A stretch of 64,000 nt of DNA, taken from Allobosea sp. (GTDB lineage: Bacteria > Pseudomonadota > Alphaproteobacteria > Rhizobiales > Beijerinckiaceae). Both the position numbers and the translations under genes were made by a program. Positions 15,454 to 24,252 of this stretch are shown one piece after another. Positions within the stretch are counted from its first letter, which is position 1; each line of letters opens with the position of its first letter. The stretch lies in NCBI RefSeq assembly GCF_030695125.1, contig NZ_JAUYTP010000029.1, positions 372,001-436,000 of the forward strand. The letters run 5' to 3'. The notes beneath the pieces were generated by a model, which did no database searches, was not told where the DNA came from, and saw only the letters and a program-made list of their open reading frames with translations.

Positions 15454-17757
15454 ATGAGCAAAGACGAGACGCAGCCTCTGGCAGTGCCCGATATCGGCGG
15501 CGTTCACACGCAGTCGCCTGCGGTCATCGTCGATCCCGAGCATGGGCTTCCCCCCGGCTTCGGACCCGGCTGGCAGGGCCGGCTGCTGTTCTGGATCGCG
15601 GTCGCCTTCTCGCTCTTCCAGATCGCCACCGCCTTCAACGTCCCGCTCGACCACCGGCTCATTGGCATCACCCTGGTCGATGTCCTGCGCGCGACAATGG
15701 CGGTCTGGCTGGTCTGGATCGTCGTTCAGGCCGTCCGGTCACGGCCCTATCTCGGCATGCTGCTCGCCTGGATTCCCATCGTCGTCGTGGTCGAGCTTCT
15801 CGCCCGCTTCGGCGGCTCGCTGCCCAACCAGATCCTGCGGACGCTGCATGTCGGATTCCTCTGCCTGGTTGCCGGCGGTCTGCTGGCCCAGCACAAGAGC
15901 GAAACCACGACTGCCCGCATCCTGGCCTGGTCGCTCGCCGGCATCGGCTTCGTCATCGGGCTCTATCACTGGGCTCTCTATGAGGAACTCGTGGCGCGCG
16001 CCGGCGAGGTCACGCCGGCCGATCTCGTCGTCGGCATCAGCGCGATTGCCGTGCTCTTCATCATCTGCTGGCGTTTCATGGGGCCGGCCCTGCCGATCGT
16101 CTCGGGGCTTTTCCTGGCCTATTGCCTGTTCGGGCAATGGCTGCCGGCGCCGCTGAACCATCGCGGCTATTCGCTCGAACAGGTGATCGAGCACATGGCC
16201 TTCGGCACGGAGGGCCTCTACGCCACCCCGACCGGGGTTTCGGCCACCTTCATCTTCCTGTTCATCCTGTTCGGGTCCTTCCTGGAGCGGGCCGGCATGA
16301 TCCAGCTCTTCACCGACATCGCCATGGGGCTGTTCGGCAGCGCCCGCGGCGGACCGGCCAAGGTCGCCGTCTTCTCATCGGCGATGATGGGCACGATCTC
16401 GGGGTCGGGCGTGGCGAACGTCGTCTCGACCGGCCAGTTCACCATTCCGCTGATGAAGCGTTTCGGCTACCGCGCCGCCTTCGCCGGCGGCGTCGAGGCC
16501 ACCGCCTCGATGGGCGGGCAGATCATGCCGCCTGTGATGGGCGCGGTCGCCTTCATCATGGCCGAGACGATCGACGTGCCCTATGCCGAAATCGTCCAGG
16601 CGGCGATCGTGCCGGCGATCCTCTACTACACGGCGGCCTTCCTCGCCGTGCATCTGGAAGCCGGAAAGCGCGGGCTGGTCGGCCTGCCGCGCGAGGAATT
16701 GCCGAGCGCCAGCAAGGCGCTGGCGACGAAATGGTACCTGATCCTGCCGCTGGCGGTGCTCGTCTACCTGCTCTTCTCCGGCTACACACCGCTCTTCTCC
16801 GGCTCGGTCGGCCTGGCGCTCACCGTGGTGCTGATCCTGGGCGGCTCGCTGGCGCTGGGGATCGGGCCGATCGCGCTGCGGGTGCTGTTCTGGGTCGGAC
16901 TCGGCCTGCTCTGCGCCTTCTTCTTCTGGTACGGCATCCTGGTCATGGTCGGGGTGGTGCTGCTGCTCATCCTCGCCAGCCTGATGACGCGGGGCGGCGC
17001 CGAGACGGTCGCCGCGTGCCGCGAGGCGCTCGCCGACGGTGCGCGCCAGGCTATCCCGGTCGGCGTCGCCTGCGCCGTGGTCGGCATCGTCATCGGCACG
17101 ATGACGCTGACCGGCGTCGGCACGATCTTCGGCAACGCGGTCGTCGCGGTCGGCGAGAAGTCGCTGTTCCTGGCGCTGGTGCTGACCATGATCGTCAGCC
17201 TGATCCTCGGCATGGGCATCCCGACGATCCCCAACTACATCATCACCTCCTCGATCGCCGCGCCGATCCTGCTCAAACTCGGCGTGCCGCTGATCGTCAG
17301 CCACATGTTCGTGTTCTATTTCGGCATCATGGCGGACCTGACGCCGCCTGTGGCGCTGGCCGCCTTCGCGGCGGCGCCCATCGCCAAGGAATCCGGCTTC
17401 AAGATCTCGTTCCAGGCCGTGAAGATCGCCATGGCCGGCTTCGTCATCCCGTTCATGGCGGTCTACGACCCCGCCCTGATGCTGCAGCCGGTGCAGGGCG
17501 TCACGGGCTTCGCCTATGTGGTGGGCGCAGCCTACATCATCGGCAAGGCGCTCCTGGCGATCACGCTCTGGGGCGCGGCGACGATCGGCTTCCTGAAGCG
17601 CGACATGGCGGTGTGGGAGCGGCTGCTCGCGGCCGCCGCAGCGGGCTCGCTGGTGACGGCGCTGCCGATCACCGACGAGATCGGCTTCGGCCTGGCCGCA
17701 CTCCTGATCGGCCTGCATCTCTGGCGCGCCCGGACGGCAGAGCGCGTCGCCGCATGA
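15454..17757 (+). CDS. TRAP transporter fused permease (DctQ-DctM type), TAXI system
   Basis: 767 residues from the ATG at 15454; GGAAG (15441-15445) suits this start better than the GTG at 15448. The N-terminal four-helix part (about residues 35-190) corresponds to the small subunit. The large-subunit part follows, with FLFILFGSFLERAGMIQLF, SGSGVANVVSTGQFTIPLMK, GGQIMPPVMGAVAFIMAE and LGMGIPTIPNYIITSS. It is a sodium-driven secondary importer in the inner membrane, acting with the TAXI protein upstream. The DUF1850 gene begins 30 bp after its stop. Confidence 0.93.
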   Translation: MSKDETQPLAVPDIGGVHTQSPAVIVDPEHGLPPGFGPGWQGRLLFWIAVAFSLFQIATAFNVPLDHRLIGITLVDVLRATMAVWLVWIVVQAVRSRPYLGMLLAWIPIVVVVELLARFGGSLPNQILRTLHVGFLCLVAGGLLAQHKSETTTARILAWSLAGIGFVIGLYHWALYEELVARAGEVTPADLVVGISAIAVLFIICWRFMGPALPIVSGLFLAYCLFGQWLPAPLNHRGYSLEQVIEHMAFGTEGLYATPTGVSATFIFLFILFGSFLERAGMIQLFTDIAMGLFGSARGGPAKVAVFSSAMMGTISGSGVANVVSTGQFTIPLMKRFGYRAAFAGGVEATASMGGQIMPPVMGAVAFIMAETIDVPYAEIVQAAIVPAILYYTAAFLAVHLEAGKRGLVGLPREELPSASKALATKWYLILPLAVLVYLLFSGYTPLFSGSVGLALTVVLILGGSLALGIGPIALRVLFWVGLGLLCAFFFWYGILVMVGVVLLLILASLMTRGGAETVAACREALADGARQAIPVGVACAVVGIVIGTMTLTGVGTIFGNAVVAVGEKSLFLALVLTMIVSLILGMGIPTIPNYIITSSIAAPILLKLGVPLIVSHMFVFYFGIMADLTPPVALAAFAAAPIAKESGFKISFQAVKIAMAGFVIPFMAVYDPALMLQPVQGVTGFAYVVGAAYIIGKALLAITLWGAATIGFLKRDMAVWERLLAAAAAGSLVTALPITDEIGFGLAALLIGLHLWRARTAERVAA

Positions 17758-17787
17758 GCCGGGCCCGGGCATGAGCTTGTCGCGCAG

Positions 17788-18153
17788 ATGAGCCTCTGCC
17801 TGGCGGCCGGCGCTCTCATGGTGTCGCTGGGCGCGGGCGAGATCACGCTCGCCTGGCGTCATTCGGTTCAGAAAACGCTGTGGGAGGAGGTCTGGCGGGA
17901 CACGCCCGCCGGGCTCGTGATGACGGAGGCGCGCATCCAGGGCTCGGGCGCCGGCATGGAGGCGCCGCCGGAGGCTAAGCTCATCGAGGGGTTCTGGCGC
18001 TGGAGGCCGGCACTCCCGCCCCAAAGCGAGATCGTCATGCGCCGCTCGGGCGCCACTGCCGATTGGCAGGTCTGTGTGCCTGGCGCCTGCCGGCCGATGG
18101 GGGACTATCTCCCGCCTGAAGCCGATCCGGTGGTTCTGAAGCGCTGCTCCTGA
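17788..18153 (+). CDS. DUF1850 protein of the TAXI-TRAP operon
   Basis: 121 residues. The domain pattern is ITLAWRHSVQKTLWEEVWR, then GSGAGMEAPPEA and FWRWRPALPP. DUF1850 genes regularly follow TAXI-TRAP permeases, so it is assumed to be an accessory of that transporter, with a hydrophobic N-terminus that may serve as signal or anchor. No biochemical role is known to me. The gene ends 18 bp before the convergent small membrane-protein gene. Confidence 0.85.
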   Translation: MSLCLAAGALMVSLGAGEITLAWRHSVQKTLWEEVWRDTPAGLVMTEARIQGSGAGMEAPPEAKLIEGFWRWRPALPPQSEIVMRRSGATADWQVCVPGACRPMGDYLPPEADPVVLKRCS

Positions 18154-18171
18154 GGGCCTGCCCCTGAAGGC

Positions 18172-18411
18172 TCAGCCGCCTTCGGTCAGCCGCTCGACCT
18201 TGATCACGCGGCGCATCAGATTGAGCATTCCATAAGCCGCGAAGCCCGAGAACACTGCCATCAGCGCATAGCTGATGATCGGACCGAGCTCGAACAGACC
18301 CGCCAGCGCCCAGCCCGAAGCCAGCGCGACGCCGAAGAGTTCGACGGCGATCAGGATGCCCAGCGAAACCACCATGATCAGGTTGCGCCAGTTGGTGCGC
18401 CTTGCGGCCAT
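18172..18411 (-). CDS. Small two-helix membrane protein, unknown function
   Basis: 79 residues from the ATG at 18411. A basic N-terminus (MAARRTNWRNL) is followed by two hydrophobic segments, about residues 11-36 and 40-62, then a charged tail VIKVERLTEGG. No family is recognised. It lies between the TRAP operon and the gamma-glutamyltransferase-like gene, on the opposite strand to both. The clean membrane topology supports a real gene. Confidence 0.7.
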   Translation of the reverse strand: MAARRTNWRNLIMVVSLGILIAVELFGVALASGWALAGLFELGPIISYALMAVFSGFAAYGMLNLMRRVIKVERLTEGG

Positions 18412-18547
18412 GTCGTCAGTCCTCGGTCGTGGCGCGCGGGAGATGCCACTTTTCGGGCGCAAGCTCTAGCGAAGCCGGCTCCAGCATGCAACAAAATCGC
18501 GCCGTCCGGCTGAAATGGTTGCTCCCGCCAAGCTTGAAAAGACCCTG

Positions 18548-20137
18548 ATGATCGATACGCCTGTCTTCGGTTCGGCAGCCTGCGCCGCGCCCCACCATCT
18601 CGCCTCGGAAGCCGGGCGCGCCATTCTCGCCGAGGGCGGCAACGCCATCGAGGCGATGGTTGCGATGGCCGCGACCATCTCGGTCGTCTACCCCCATATG
18701 AACGCGATCGGCGGCGACGGTTTCTGGCTGGTCCACGAGCCCGGCGGCAAGATCCACGCGATCGAAGCCTGCGGGTCGGCCGGAGCGCTCGCCACCATCG
18801 ATCGCTACCGCGAGAAAGGCTACGACGTCATCCCCCAGCGCGGGCCGGACTCGGCGCTGACGGTCGCGGGCGCGGTCAGTGGCTGGGAGGCGGCGCTGTC
18901 GCTCTCGACGGCGCTCGGCGGCCGCATGCCGCTGAAGGATCTGCTGGCCGACGCCATCCGCCACTGCGACGAAGGCTATGAGGTTTCGCCCTCCGAACTG
19001 CGGACCTGGCCGCAGCAGGTCGAGGCGGTGAAGGAGGCGATCGGTTTCAGCGACTTCTTCTGGCCGGGCGGGGAGCAGCCCAAGGCGGGTGCGCGGCGCA
19101 AGCCCGAAGCGCTCGGCGCGACCTTCCGCCAGCTCGCCGATGCCGGCCTGTCCGATTTCTACCGTGGCGATATCGGCCGCGAGATCGCCGCCGATCTCGA
19201 CAGGATCGGCGCACCCGTGACCCGCGCGGATTTGCAGGCGTACCGGGCCCGCATCGTTCCCCCGCTCTCGATCAGGCTGCCGGGGTTGAGCGTTTACAAC
19301 TGCGCCCCGCCGACCCAAGGGGTGGCGGCACTGATGATCCTTGGCATCTTCGAGAAGCTCGGCGTCGCCCGCGCCGAGGGTTTCGACCACCATCACGGTC
19401 TGGTCGAGGCGACCAAGCGCGCGTTTGCGATCAGGGACAGGATCGTCACCGACCCGGCCTTCGCGACGGTGGATCCCGAGAGCGTCCTGACCGACGCTGT
19501 CTTCGCCCGCGAGGCCGCCGCGATCGACCGGAAGCGCGCCGCCGCCTGGCCGTTCAAGACCGGCGAGGGCGACACGGTCTGGATGGGCGCGATCGACGGC
19601 TCGGGCCTGGCCGTCTCCTATATCCAGTCGATCTACTGGGAATATGGCTCGGGCTGCATCCTGCCGCGCACCGGCATCAACTGGCAAAACCGCGGCGTCT
19701 CCTTCTCGCTCGACGCCAAGGCGCTGAACCCGCTGCAGCCGGGCCGCAAGCCGTTCCATACGCTGAACCCGGCGCTTGCCCGCTTCGACGACGGCCGCAT
19801 CATGTCCTATGGCGCGATGGGCGGCGACGGCCAGCCCCAGTTCCAGGCTCAGATCCTGTCGCGCTACCGCCTCGGCCAGAGCCCAGCGGCCGCCGTCGAC
19901 GCGCCGCGCTGGCTCTTCGGCCGGACCTGGGGCGCGGGCTCGCTCTCGCTCAAGCTCGAAAGCCGCTTCGACCCGATGCTGCTCGCCCGCCTGACCGGCG
20001 CCGGGCATCCGGTCGAGGAGTATTCGGAAGCCTATTCCGACCAGTTCGGTCATGCGGGCATGCTGGTCAAGCACCCGAAGGGCCATGTCGAGGCGACGCA
20101 TGATCCGCGCTCCGACGGTGATGCCAAGGGCTGCTAA
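18548..20137 (+). CDS. Gamma-glutamyltransferase-family Ntn-hydrolase, oxamate amidohydrolase (HpxW)-like
   Basis: 529 residues from the ATG at 18548; an ATG 11 codons earlier is possible. The family fold is evident: EGGNAIEAMVAMAATISVVYP, then NAIGGDGFW and GPDSALTVAGAVSGWEAA. The self-processing site is GDTVWMGAIDG with Thr343, in place of the TTH of true gamma-glutamyltransferases, and is followed by AVSYIQSIYWEYGSG. That pattern matches HpxW-like amidohydrolases as I remember them. A small-amide hydrolase would suit its place before an amidase and nitrile hydratase. No signal peptide is seen. Confidence 0.85.
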   Translation: MIDTPVFGSAACAAPHHLASEAGRAILAEGGNAIEAMVAMAATISVVYPHMNAIGGDGFWLVHEPGGKIHAIEACGSAGALATIDRYREKGYDVIPQRGPDSALTVAGAVSGWEAALSLSTALGGRMPLKDLLADAIRHCDEGYEVSPSELRTWPQQVEAVKEAIGFSDFFWPGGEQPKAGARRKPEALGATFRQLADAGLSDFYRGDIGREIAADLDRIGAPVTRADLQAYRARIVPPLSIRLPGLSVYNCAPPTQGVAALMILGIFEKLGVARAEGFDHHHGLVEATKRAFAIRDRIVTDPAFATVDPESVLTDAVFAREAAAIDRKRAAAWPFKTGEGDTVWMGAIDGSGLAVSYIQSIYWEYGSGCILPRTGINWQNRGVSFSLDAKALNPLQPGRKPFHTLNPALARFDDGRIMSYGAMGGDGQPQFQAQILSRYRLGQSPAAAVDAPRWLFGRTWGAGSLSLKLESRFDPMLLARLTGAGHPVEEYSEAYSDQFGHAGMLVKHPKGHVEATHDPRSDGDAKGC

Positions 20138-20149
20138 GGGGTGACCACC

Positions 20150-21346
20150 ATGCTCGTCGACGATCCGTTCCGCTGCTTCGTTCCCTATCCGCAGGCGCCC
20201 GTGAAACACGCGCCGACCGGCCCGCTCGCGGGGCTGACGCTGGCGGTGAAGGACCTCTACGACGTCAAGGGCTACCCGACAGGGGCCGGCTCGCCGCTCG
20301 TCCTCGCCCAGTCCGGCATCAAGACCAAGACCGCGCCGGTGGTGAAGGCGCTGCTCGAGGCCGGCGCCCGCTTCGTCGGCAAGACCCATACCGACGAGCT
20401 CGCTTTCTCGCTGAACGGCAAGAACGCGCATTTCGGCTCCCCCATCAATCCGGCGGCGCCGGATCGCATCACCGGCGGCTCCTCCTCGGGCTCAGCGGCG
20501 GCCGTCGCCGGGCGGCTCGCCGATATCGGGCTCGGCTCCGACACGGGCGGCTCCGTGCGGGCGCCCGCCAGCTATTGCGGCCTCTTCGGCATCCGCCCGA
20601 GCCATGGCCGGATCTCGCTGAAGCGGGCCTGGCCGCTGGCCGACTCGTTCGACACCGCGGGCTGGTTCGCGCGGGACGGCGAGGTCTTCGCCCGCGTCGG
20701 CGAGGTGCTGCTCGGCAAGGACAAGCTCGCCTTGCCGGTGACCCCGCGGCTGCTGCTGGCCGACGACCTCTTCGCCCAGGCCGTCCCGGAGGCGGAGACG
20801 ATCCTGCGCAACGTCGTCCAGCGCATCGTGCCGCAGCTCGGCGAGCCCGAGACGGTGAAGGCGGTGCGCGATCTCGATGCGCTGTACTGGGCCTTCCGCT
20901 GGCTGCAGGGCCGCGAGGCCTGGGCGGCCGACGGCGCGCTGATCGAACGCCTGGCCATGCCGCTGGGGCCCGGCGTGACCGAGCGCTTCGCCTTCTCCAA
21001 GGCGATCACCGATGCCGACCACGCCAAGGGCGAGGCCGTCCGCAAGGCCTTCCGCACGCGGCTGGCCAAGCTGCTCGGCCAGGACGGGGTGCTGATCCTG
21101 CCGACCGTGCCCGACATCGCCCCGCTCGTCAGCGCGCCGGAAGACCAGCTCGACGATTTCCGCAACCGCGCGCTGCGCCTGCTCTGCCTCGGCGGCCTCT
21201 CGGGCTTTCCGCAGGTGACGGTGCCGGTCGCACGGCGCGAGGGTGCTCCGCTGGGCCTGTCGCTGCTCGGGCCGAAGGGCTCGGACAAGTCGCTGATCGC
21301 CTTCGCCACGACCTTCGAGCGCGCCGCGCGGGTGCGGATCGCCTGA
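20150..21346 (+). CDS. Amidase-signature amidase of the nitrile hydratase cluster
   Basis: 398 residues from the ATG at 20150; a GTG at 20141 is an alternative start. The amidase-signature triad is visible: Lys34 in LAVKDLYD, the cis-Ser in [10 protein letters not shown] (residues 109-118) and the nucleophile Ser135 in [11 protein letters not shown]. It should hydrolyse an amide to the acid plus ammonia in the cytoplasm, completing the nitrile-to-acid route with the nitrile hydratase encoded 22 bp downstream. The protein is shorter than many family members (about 460-500) but has the whole core. Confidence 0.93.
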   Translation: MLVDDPFRCFVPYPQAPVKHAPTGPLAGLTLAVKDLYDVKGYPTGAGSPLVLAQSGIKTKTAPVVKALLEAGARFVGKTHTDELAFSLNGKNAHFGSPINPAAPDRITGGSSSGSAAAVAGRLADIGLGSDTGGSVRAPASYCGLFGIRPSHGRISLKRAWPLADSFDTAGWFARDGEVFARVGEVLLGKDKLALPVTPRLLLADDLFAQAVPEAETILRNVVQRIVPQLGEPETVKAVRDLDALYWAFRWLQGREAWAADGALIERLAMPLGPGVTERFAFSKAITDADHAKGEAVRKAFRTRLAKLLGQDGVLILPTVPDIAPLVSAPEDQLDDFRNRALRLLCLGGLSGFPQVTVPVARREGAPLGLSLLGPKGSDKSLIAFATTFERAARVRIA

Positions 21347-21368
21347 TGGTCCGGACGGGAGAAAGCCC

Positions 21369-22007
21369 ATGAGCGGCGACCACCATCACGACCACGATCA
21401 CGACAACCACTTCACCCCGATCGAGGCGCGGGTGAAGGCGCTGGAATCGCTGATGGTGGCGAAGGGTTATGTCGATCCGGCCGCGCTCGACGTCATCGTC
21501 GACATCTATGAGACCAAGATCGGCCCGCGCAACGGCGCCCGCGTCGTGGCGCGCGCCTGGACTGATCCCGCCTTCGCGGCGCGGCTGAAGGCGGACGGCA
21601 CGGCGGCCGTCGCCGAGCTCGGCTTCGGCGGGCGCGGCGGCGAGCACACCGTCGCCTGCTTCAACACCCCGCAAGAGCACAACCTGATCGTCTGCACGCT
21701 GTGCTCCTGCTATCCGTGGCCGCTGCTCGGCCTGCCGCCGGTCTGGTACAAATCCCCGCCCTATCGATCCAAGGCGGTGCTCGACCCGCGCGGCACGCTC
21801 GCCGATTTCGGACTGACGCTGCCGCAAGGCCAGCGCATCCGCGTCTGGGATTCGACCGCCGAGACGCGCTTCCTCGTCATACCCATGCGCCCGGCCGGGA
21901 CCGAGGGCTGGTCGGAGGAGAAGCTCGCTTCCATCGTCAACCGCGATGCGATGATCGGCACCGGGCTGCCGCGGGTGCAAGATGCTGACGGGGAGACTGC
22001 GTCATGA
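21369..22007 (+). CDS. nthA: Nitrile hydratase alpha subunit, cobalt type
   Basis: 212 residues. The metal-binding claw is V-C-T-L-C-S-C at residues 108-114. Thr at position 110 is the mark of cobalt enzymes (iron enzymes have Ser). [19 protein letters not shown] follows, as expected. The enzyme hydrates nitriles to amides. The N-terminus is unusually His/Asp-rich ([10 protein letters not shown] at residues 5-14), which could help metal loading; that is inference. GGGAGA precedes the ATG. The stop overlaps the beta-subunit start by 4 bp. Confidence 0.96.
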   Translation: MSGDHHHDHDHDNHFTPIEARVKALESLMVAKGYVDPAALDVIVDIYETKIGPRNGARVVARAWTDPAFAARLKADGTAAVAELGFGGRGGEHTVACFNTPQEHNLIVCTLCSCYPWPLLGLPPVWYKSPPYRSKAVLDPRGTLADFGLTLPQGQRIRVWDSTAETRFLVIPMRPAGTEGWSEEKLASIVNRDAMIGTGLPRVQDADGETAS

Positions 22008-22663
22008 ACGGCGCCCAGGACCTCGGCGGGCAGATGGGCTTCGGCCCCGTGCGCCCCGAAACTGACGAGCCGATCTTCCATGCAGACTGGGAGAAGCGCG
22101 TTCTGGCGATCAATGTCGCGGCCGGCGCCATGGGCGCCTGGACGATCGATGGCATCCGCGCCGCCCGCGAGAGCCTGCCGCCGGCGCAGTATCTCTCCTC
22201 CTCCTATTACGAGATCTGGCTCGCCGGGCTGAACCGGATGCTGGTCGAGAAGGGCTTTGTCACGCCCGAGGAGCTGGAGCAGGGCCAGCCGCTCGCACCG
22301 GCGAAGACGCCCAAGCGCGTCCTCAAGGGCGAGGAGGTCGCCAACGTTCTGCGCCGCGGCTTCCCCTATGAGCGCGAGGCGGAGGCCCCGGCGCGCTTCG
22401 CCGTCGGCGATGCGGTCCGCACCATCATGATGCACCCGCAGCACCACACCCGCCTGCCGCGCTATGCCCGCGGCAAGGCCGGCGTGATCGAGCGGATCAC
22501 CGGCTGCCATGTCTTCCCCGACACCGGCGCGCAGGGGCTGCCCGAGACGGCGCAATGGCTCTACACGGTCGTCTTCAGCGGCCCCGAACTCTGGGGCCGC
22601 GACGCCGACCCGACATCATCGGTCTCGATCGAGGCCTGGGAGAGCTATCTTGAACCGGCCTGA
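22004..22663 (+). CDS. nthB: Nitrile hydratase beta subunit
   Basis: 219 residues. It begins [16 protein letters not shown], the conserved start of the family, and has [19 protein letters not shown]. The C-terminal SH3-like barrel has the pattern [15 protein letters not shown], then [10 protein letters not shown] and [14 protein letters not shown]. It pairs with the alpha subunit to form the active site. The ATG overlaps the nthA stop (ATGA), so the two are translationally coupled. Its last codons overlap the probable TTG start of the accessory gene. Confidence 0.96.
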   Translation: MNGAQDLGGQMGFGPVRPETDEPIFHADWEKRVLAINVAAGAMGAWTIDGIRAARESLPPAQYLSSSYYEIWLAGLNRMLVEKGFVTPEELEQGQPLAPAKTPKRVLKGEEVANVLRRGFPYEREAEAPARFAVGDAVRTIMMHPQHHTRLPRYARGKAGVIERITGCHVFPDTGAQGLPETAQWLYTVVFSGPELWGRDADPTSSVSIEAWESYLEPA

Positions 22664-23048
22664 CGCAAACCACGCAGTCGCGCTCGCCGCCGACACGCCG
22701 ATCCCGCGCGATGCCGACGGCCCGGTCTTCGCCGAGCCCTGGCAGGCTATGGTCTTCGCGCTCGTCGTGCAGTTGCAGGAGCGCGGAATCTTCACGGCCG
22801 AGGAATGGGCGCAGGCGCTCGGCACTGAGATCCGCGAGGCGCTGGCCAAAGGCGGCTGCCGCGACGGCTCTGATTATTACGAGCGCTGGTGCGAGGCGCT
22901 GGAGCACCTGCTCATCGAGAAGGGCCTCGCCTCGCATGACGGCATCGACAGCCTGGCGGCGTCATGGGCGCGGGCAGCCGAGGCGACGCCGCATGGACGG
23001 CCGATCCTGATCGAGAACGATCCGCAGCCCCCTCAGTCCTCATCCTGA
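22650..23048 (+). CDS. Nitrile hydratase accessory/activator protein (P14K-like)
   Basis: 132 residues from a probable TTG start at 22650 with GGAGAG 7 bp upstream; it overlaps nthB by 14 bp. The family core is PVFAEPWQAMVFALVVQLQERG, then FTAEEWAQALG and DYYERWCEALEHLLIEKGL, which mimics the beta-subunit N-terminus. In cobalt systems such activators deliver cobalt by subunit swapping. The last residues and the TGA (PQSSS, stop at 23046-23048) come from repeat A copy 2, so the original C-terminus may have been trimmed or replaced. Confidence 0.88.
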   Translation: MNRPDANHAVALAADTPIPRDADGPVFAEPWQAMVFALVVQLQERGIFTAEEWAQALGTEIREALAKGGCRDGSDYYERWCEALEHLLIEKGLASHDGIDSLAASWARAAEATPHGRPILIENDPQPPQSSS

Positions 23049-23149
23049 GGAGCTGCGAAGCAGCGTCTCGAAGGATGCTCCAGGAGGCCCCGGTCACATC
23101 TGGAACATCCTTCGAGACGCAAGCCTGCCGGCTTGCTCCTCAGGATGAG
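23039..23149. repeat. Intergenic palindromic repeat, family A, copy 2, overlapping a gene end
   Basis: 111 bp with ends CTCATCCTGAGGAG / CTCCTCAGGATGAG and inner arms CGAAGGATG / CATCCTTCG, as in copy 1. The first 10 bp are the last codons and the TGA stop of the nitrile hydratase accessory gene. It lies between that gene and the convergent kdsD. Confidence 0.87.
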
Positions 23150-23174
23150 GGCTGGAGTGGGACGGATCGCCCGG

Positions 23175-24146
23175 TTACGCCACCCCGAGCGACAAGAGAT
23201 CATGCACATGCACGAGCCCGACCGGCCGCTGATCTGAATCGGCGACGATCAGCGCGGTGATGCGCAGCCGGTTGACCATCTCCAGCGCCTCGCCCGCCAG
23301 CGCGTCGGGCGCGATGCGGCGGGGGTTGGCGCTCATCACGTCCCGCGCCCGCTGGGCAAGACCGCCGCCCATCAGCTTGCGGCGCAGATCGCCATCGGTG
23401 ACGACGCCGGCCAGCGCTCCATCCGCATCGATCACGATGGCGCAGCCGAAGCCCTTGGCCGAGATCATCGCGACCACGTCGGCCACCGCGGCGTCGAGCC
23501 CCACGATCGGCAGCGCCGCATCGCGATGCATGATGCTGGCGACCGTCTTGAGCTGCGCGCCGAGCTTGCCGCCGGGGTGGTAAACGAAGAAATCCTGCCG
23601 CGAGAAGCCGCGCGCCTCGAGCAGCGCCACCGCCAGCGCATCGCCCAACGCCATCTGCATCGTCGTCGAGGTGGTCGGCGCGAGCCCGTTCGGGCAGGCT
23701 TCCTCCGCCTTCGGCAGGAGCAGCGTCACATCCGCCTCGCGGCCGAGCGCGCTGTCGGCATTGGCGGTGATCGCGATCAGGCCGACCCGGAAGCGCCGCG
23801 TATGCGCGACGATGGCGGCAAGCTCCGCCGTCTCGCCCGACCAGGACAGCGCGATGACGACGTCATTGGGCTGCACCATGCCGAGATCGCCATGGCTGGC
23901 CTCGGCCGGGTGGACGAAATGCGCGGGCGTACCGGTCGAGGCCAGGGTCGCAGCGATCTTGCGCCCGACATGGCCGGACTTGCCCATGCCGGAGACGACG
24001 ACGCGCCCGCCCGCGGCCTGGATCATCGCGACGGCGGCGCCGAAGGGCTCGCCCAGGCCATTGCCGAGCGCGGCGTGGAGCGTGTCGAGCCCGGCGCGCT
24101 CGGTGGCGATGGTGCGGAGCGCGGAGGCGCGGATATCGGCTGTCAT
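23175..24146 (-). CDS. kdsD: Arabinose-5-phosphate isomerase, KpsF/GutQ family
   Basis: 323 residues from the ATG at 24146. An N-terminal SIS domain has SGMGKSGHVGRKIAATLAST and HPAEASHGDLGMV. Two CBS domains follow (SIMHRDAALPIVGLDA; DVMSANPRRIAPDA). It converts ribulose-5-phosphate to arabinose-5-phosphate, the first step towards Kdo for lipopolysaccharide. The size and SIS-CBS-CBS order are those of KdsD. It is divergent from the outer-membrane barrel gene, with 104 bp between the starts that hold two CCGTTAACC copies. Confidence 0.93.
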   Translation of the reverse strand: MTADIRASALRTIATERAGLDTLHAALGNGLGEPFGAAVAMIQAAGGRVVVSGMGKSGHVGRKIAATLASTGTPAHFVHPAEASHGDLGMVQPNDVVIALSWSGETAELAAIVAHTRRFRVGLIAITANADSALGREADVTLLLPKAEEACPNGLAPTTSTTMQMALGDALAVALLEARGFSRQDFFVYHPGGKLGAQLKTVASIMHRDAALPIVGLDAAVADVVAMISAKGFGCAIVIDADGALAGVVTDGDLRRKLMGGGLAQRARDVMSANPRRIAPDALAGEALEMVNRLRITALIVADSDQRPVGLVHVHDLLSLGVA

Positions 24147-24217
24147 GGCGCGCGCTCTAGCACAGGGAACGCCCGGCTTGCCAGCATCGGCCCTCGGACC
24201 CGCCATGCGTTGACGCC

Positions 24218-24252
24218 CCGTTAACCGCATTCGTTCTAAATCCGTTAACCAT
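24218..24252 (+). promoter_or_regulatory. Paired CCGTTAACC motifs with a CtrA-type TTAACCAT before the barrel gene
   Basis: CCGTTAACC occurs at 24218-24226 and again at 24242-24250, 24 bp apart. The second continues into TTAACCAT (24245-24252), a form recognised by the cell-cycle regulator CtrA in Caulobacter, and it abuts the ATG at 24251. TTAA is rare in this GC-rich sequence. If the site is real, the barrel protein may start at the GTG at 24305 instead. Confidence 0.4.

Noticed and set aside
16375..18024. 549-codon minus-strand frame opposite the TRAP permease
   Set aside because: The permease is certain from its motifs; the antisense frame is a composition artefact rich in Arg, Asp and His.
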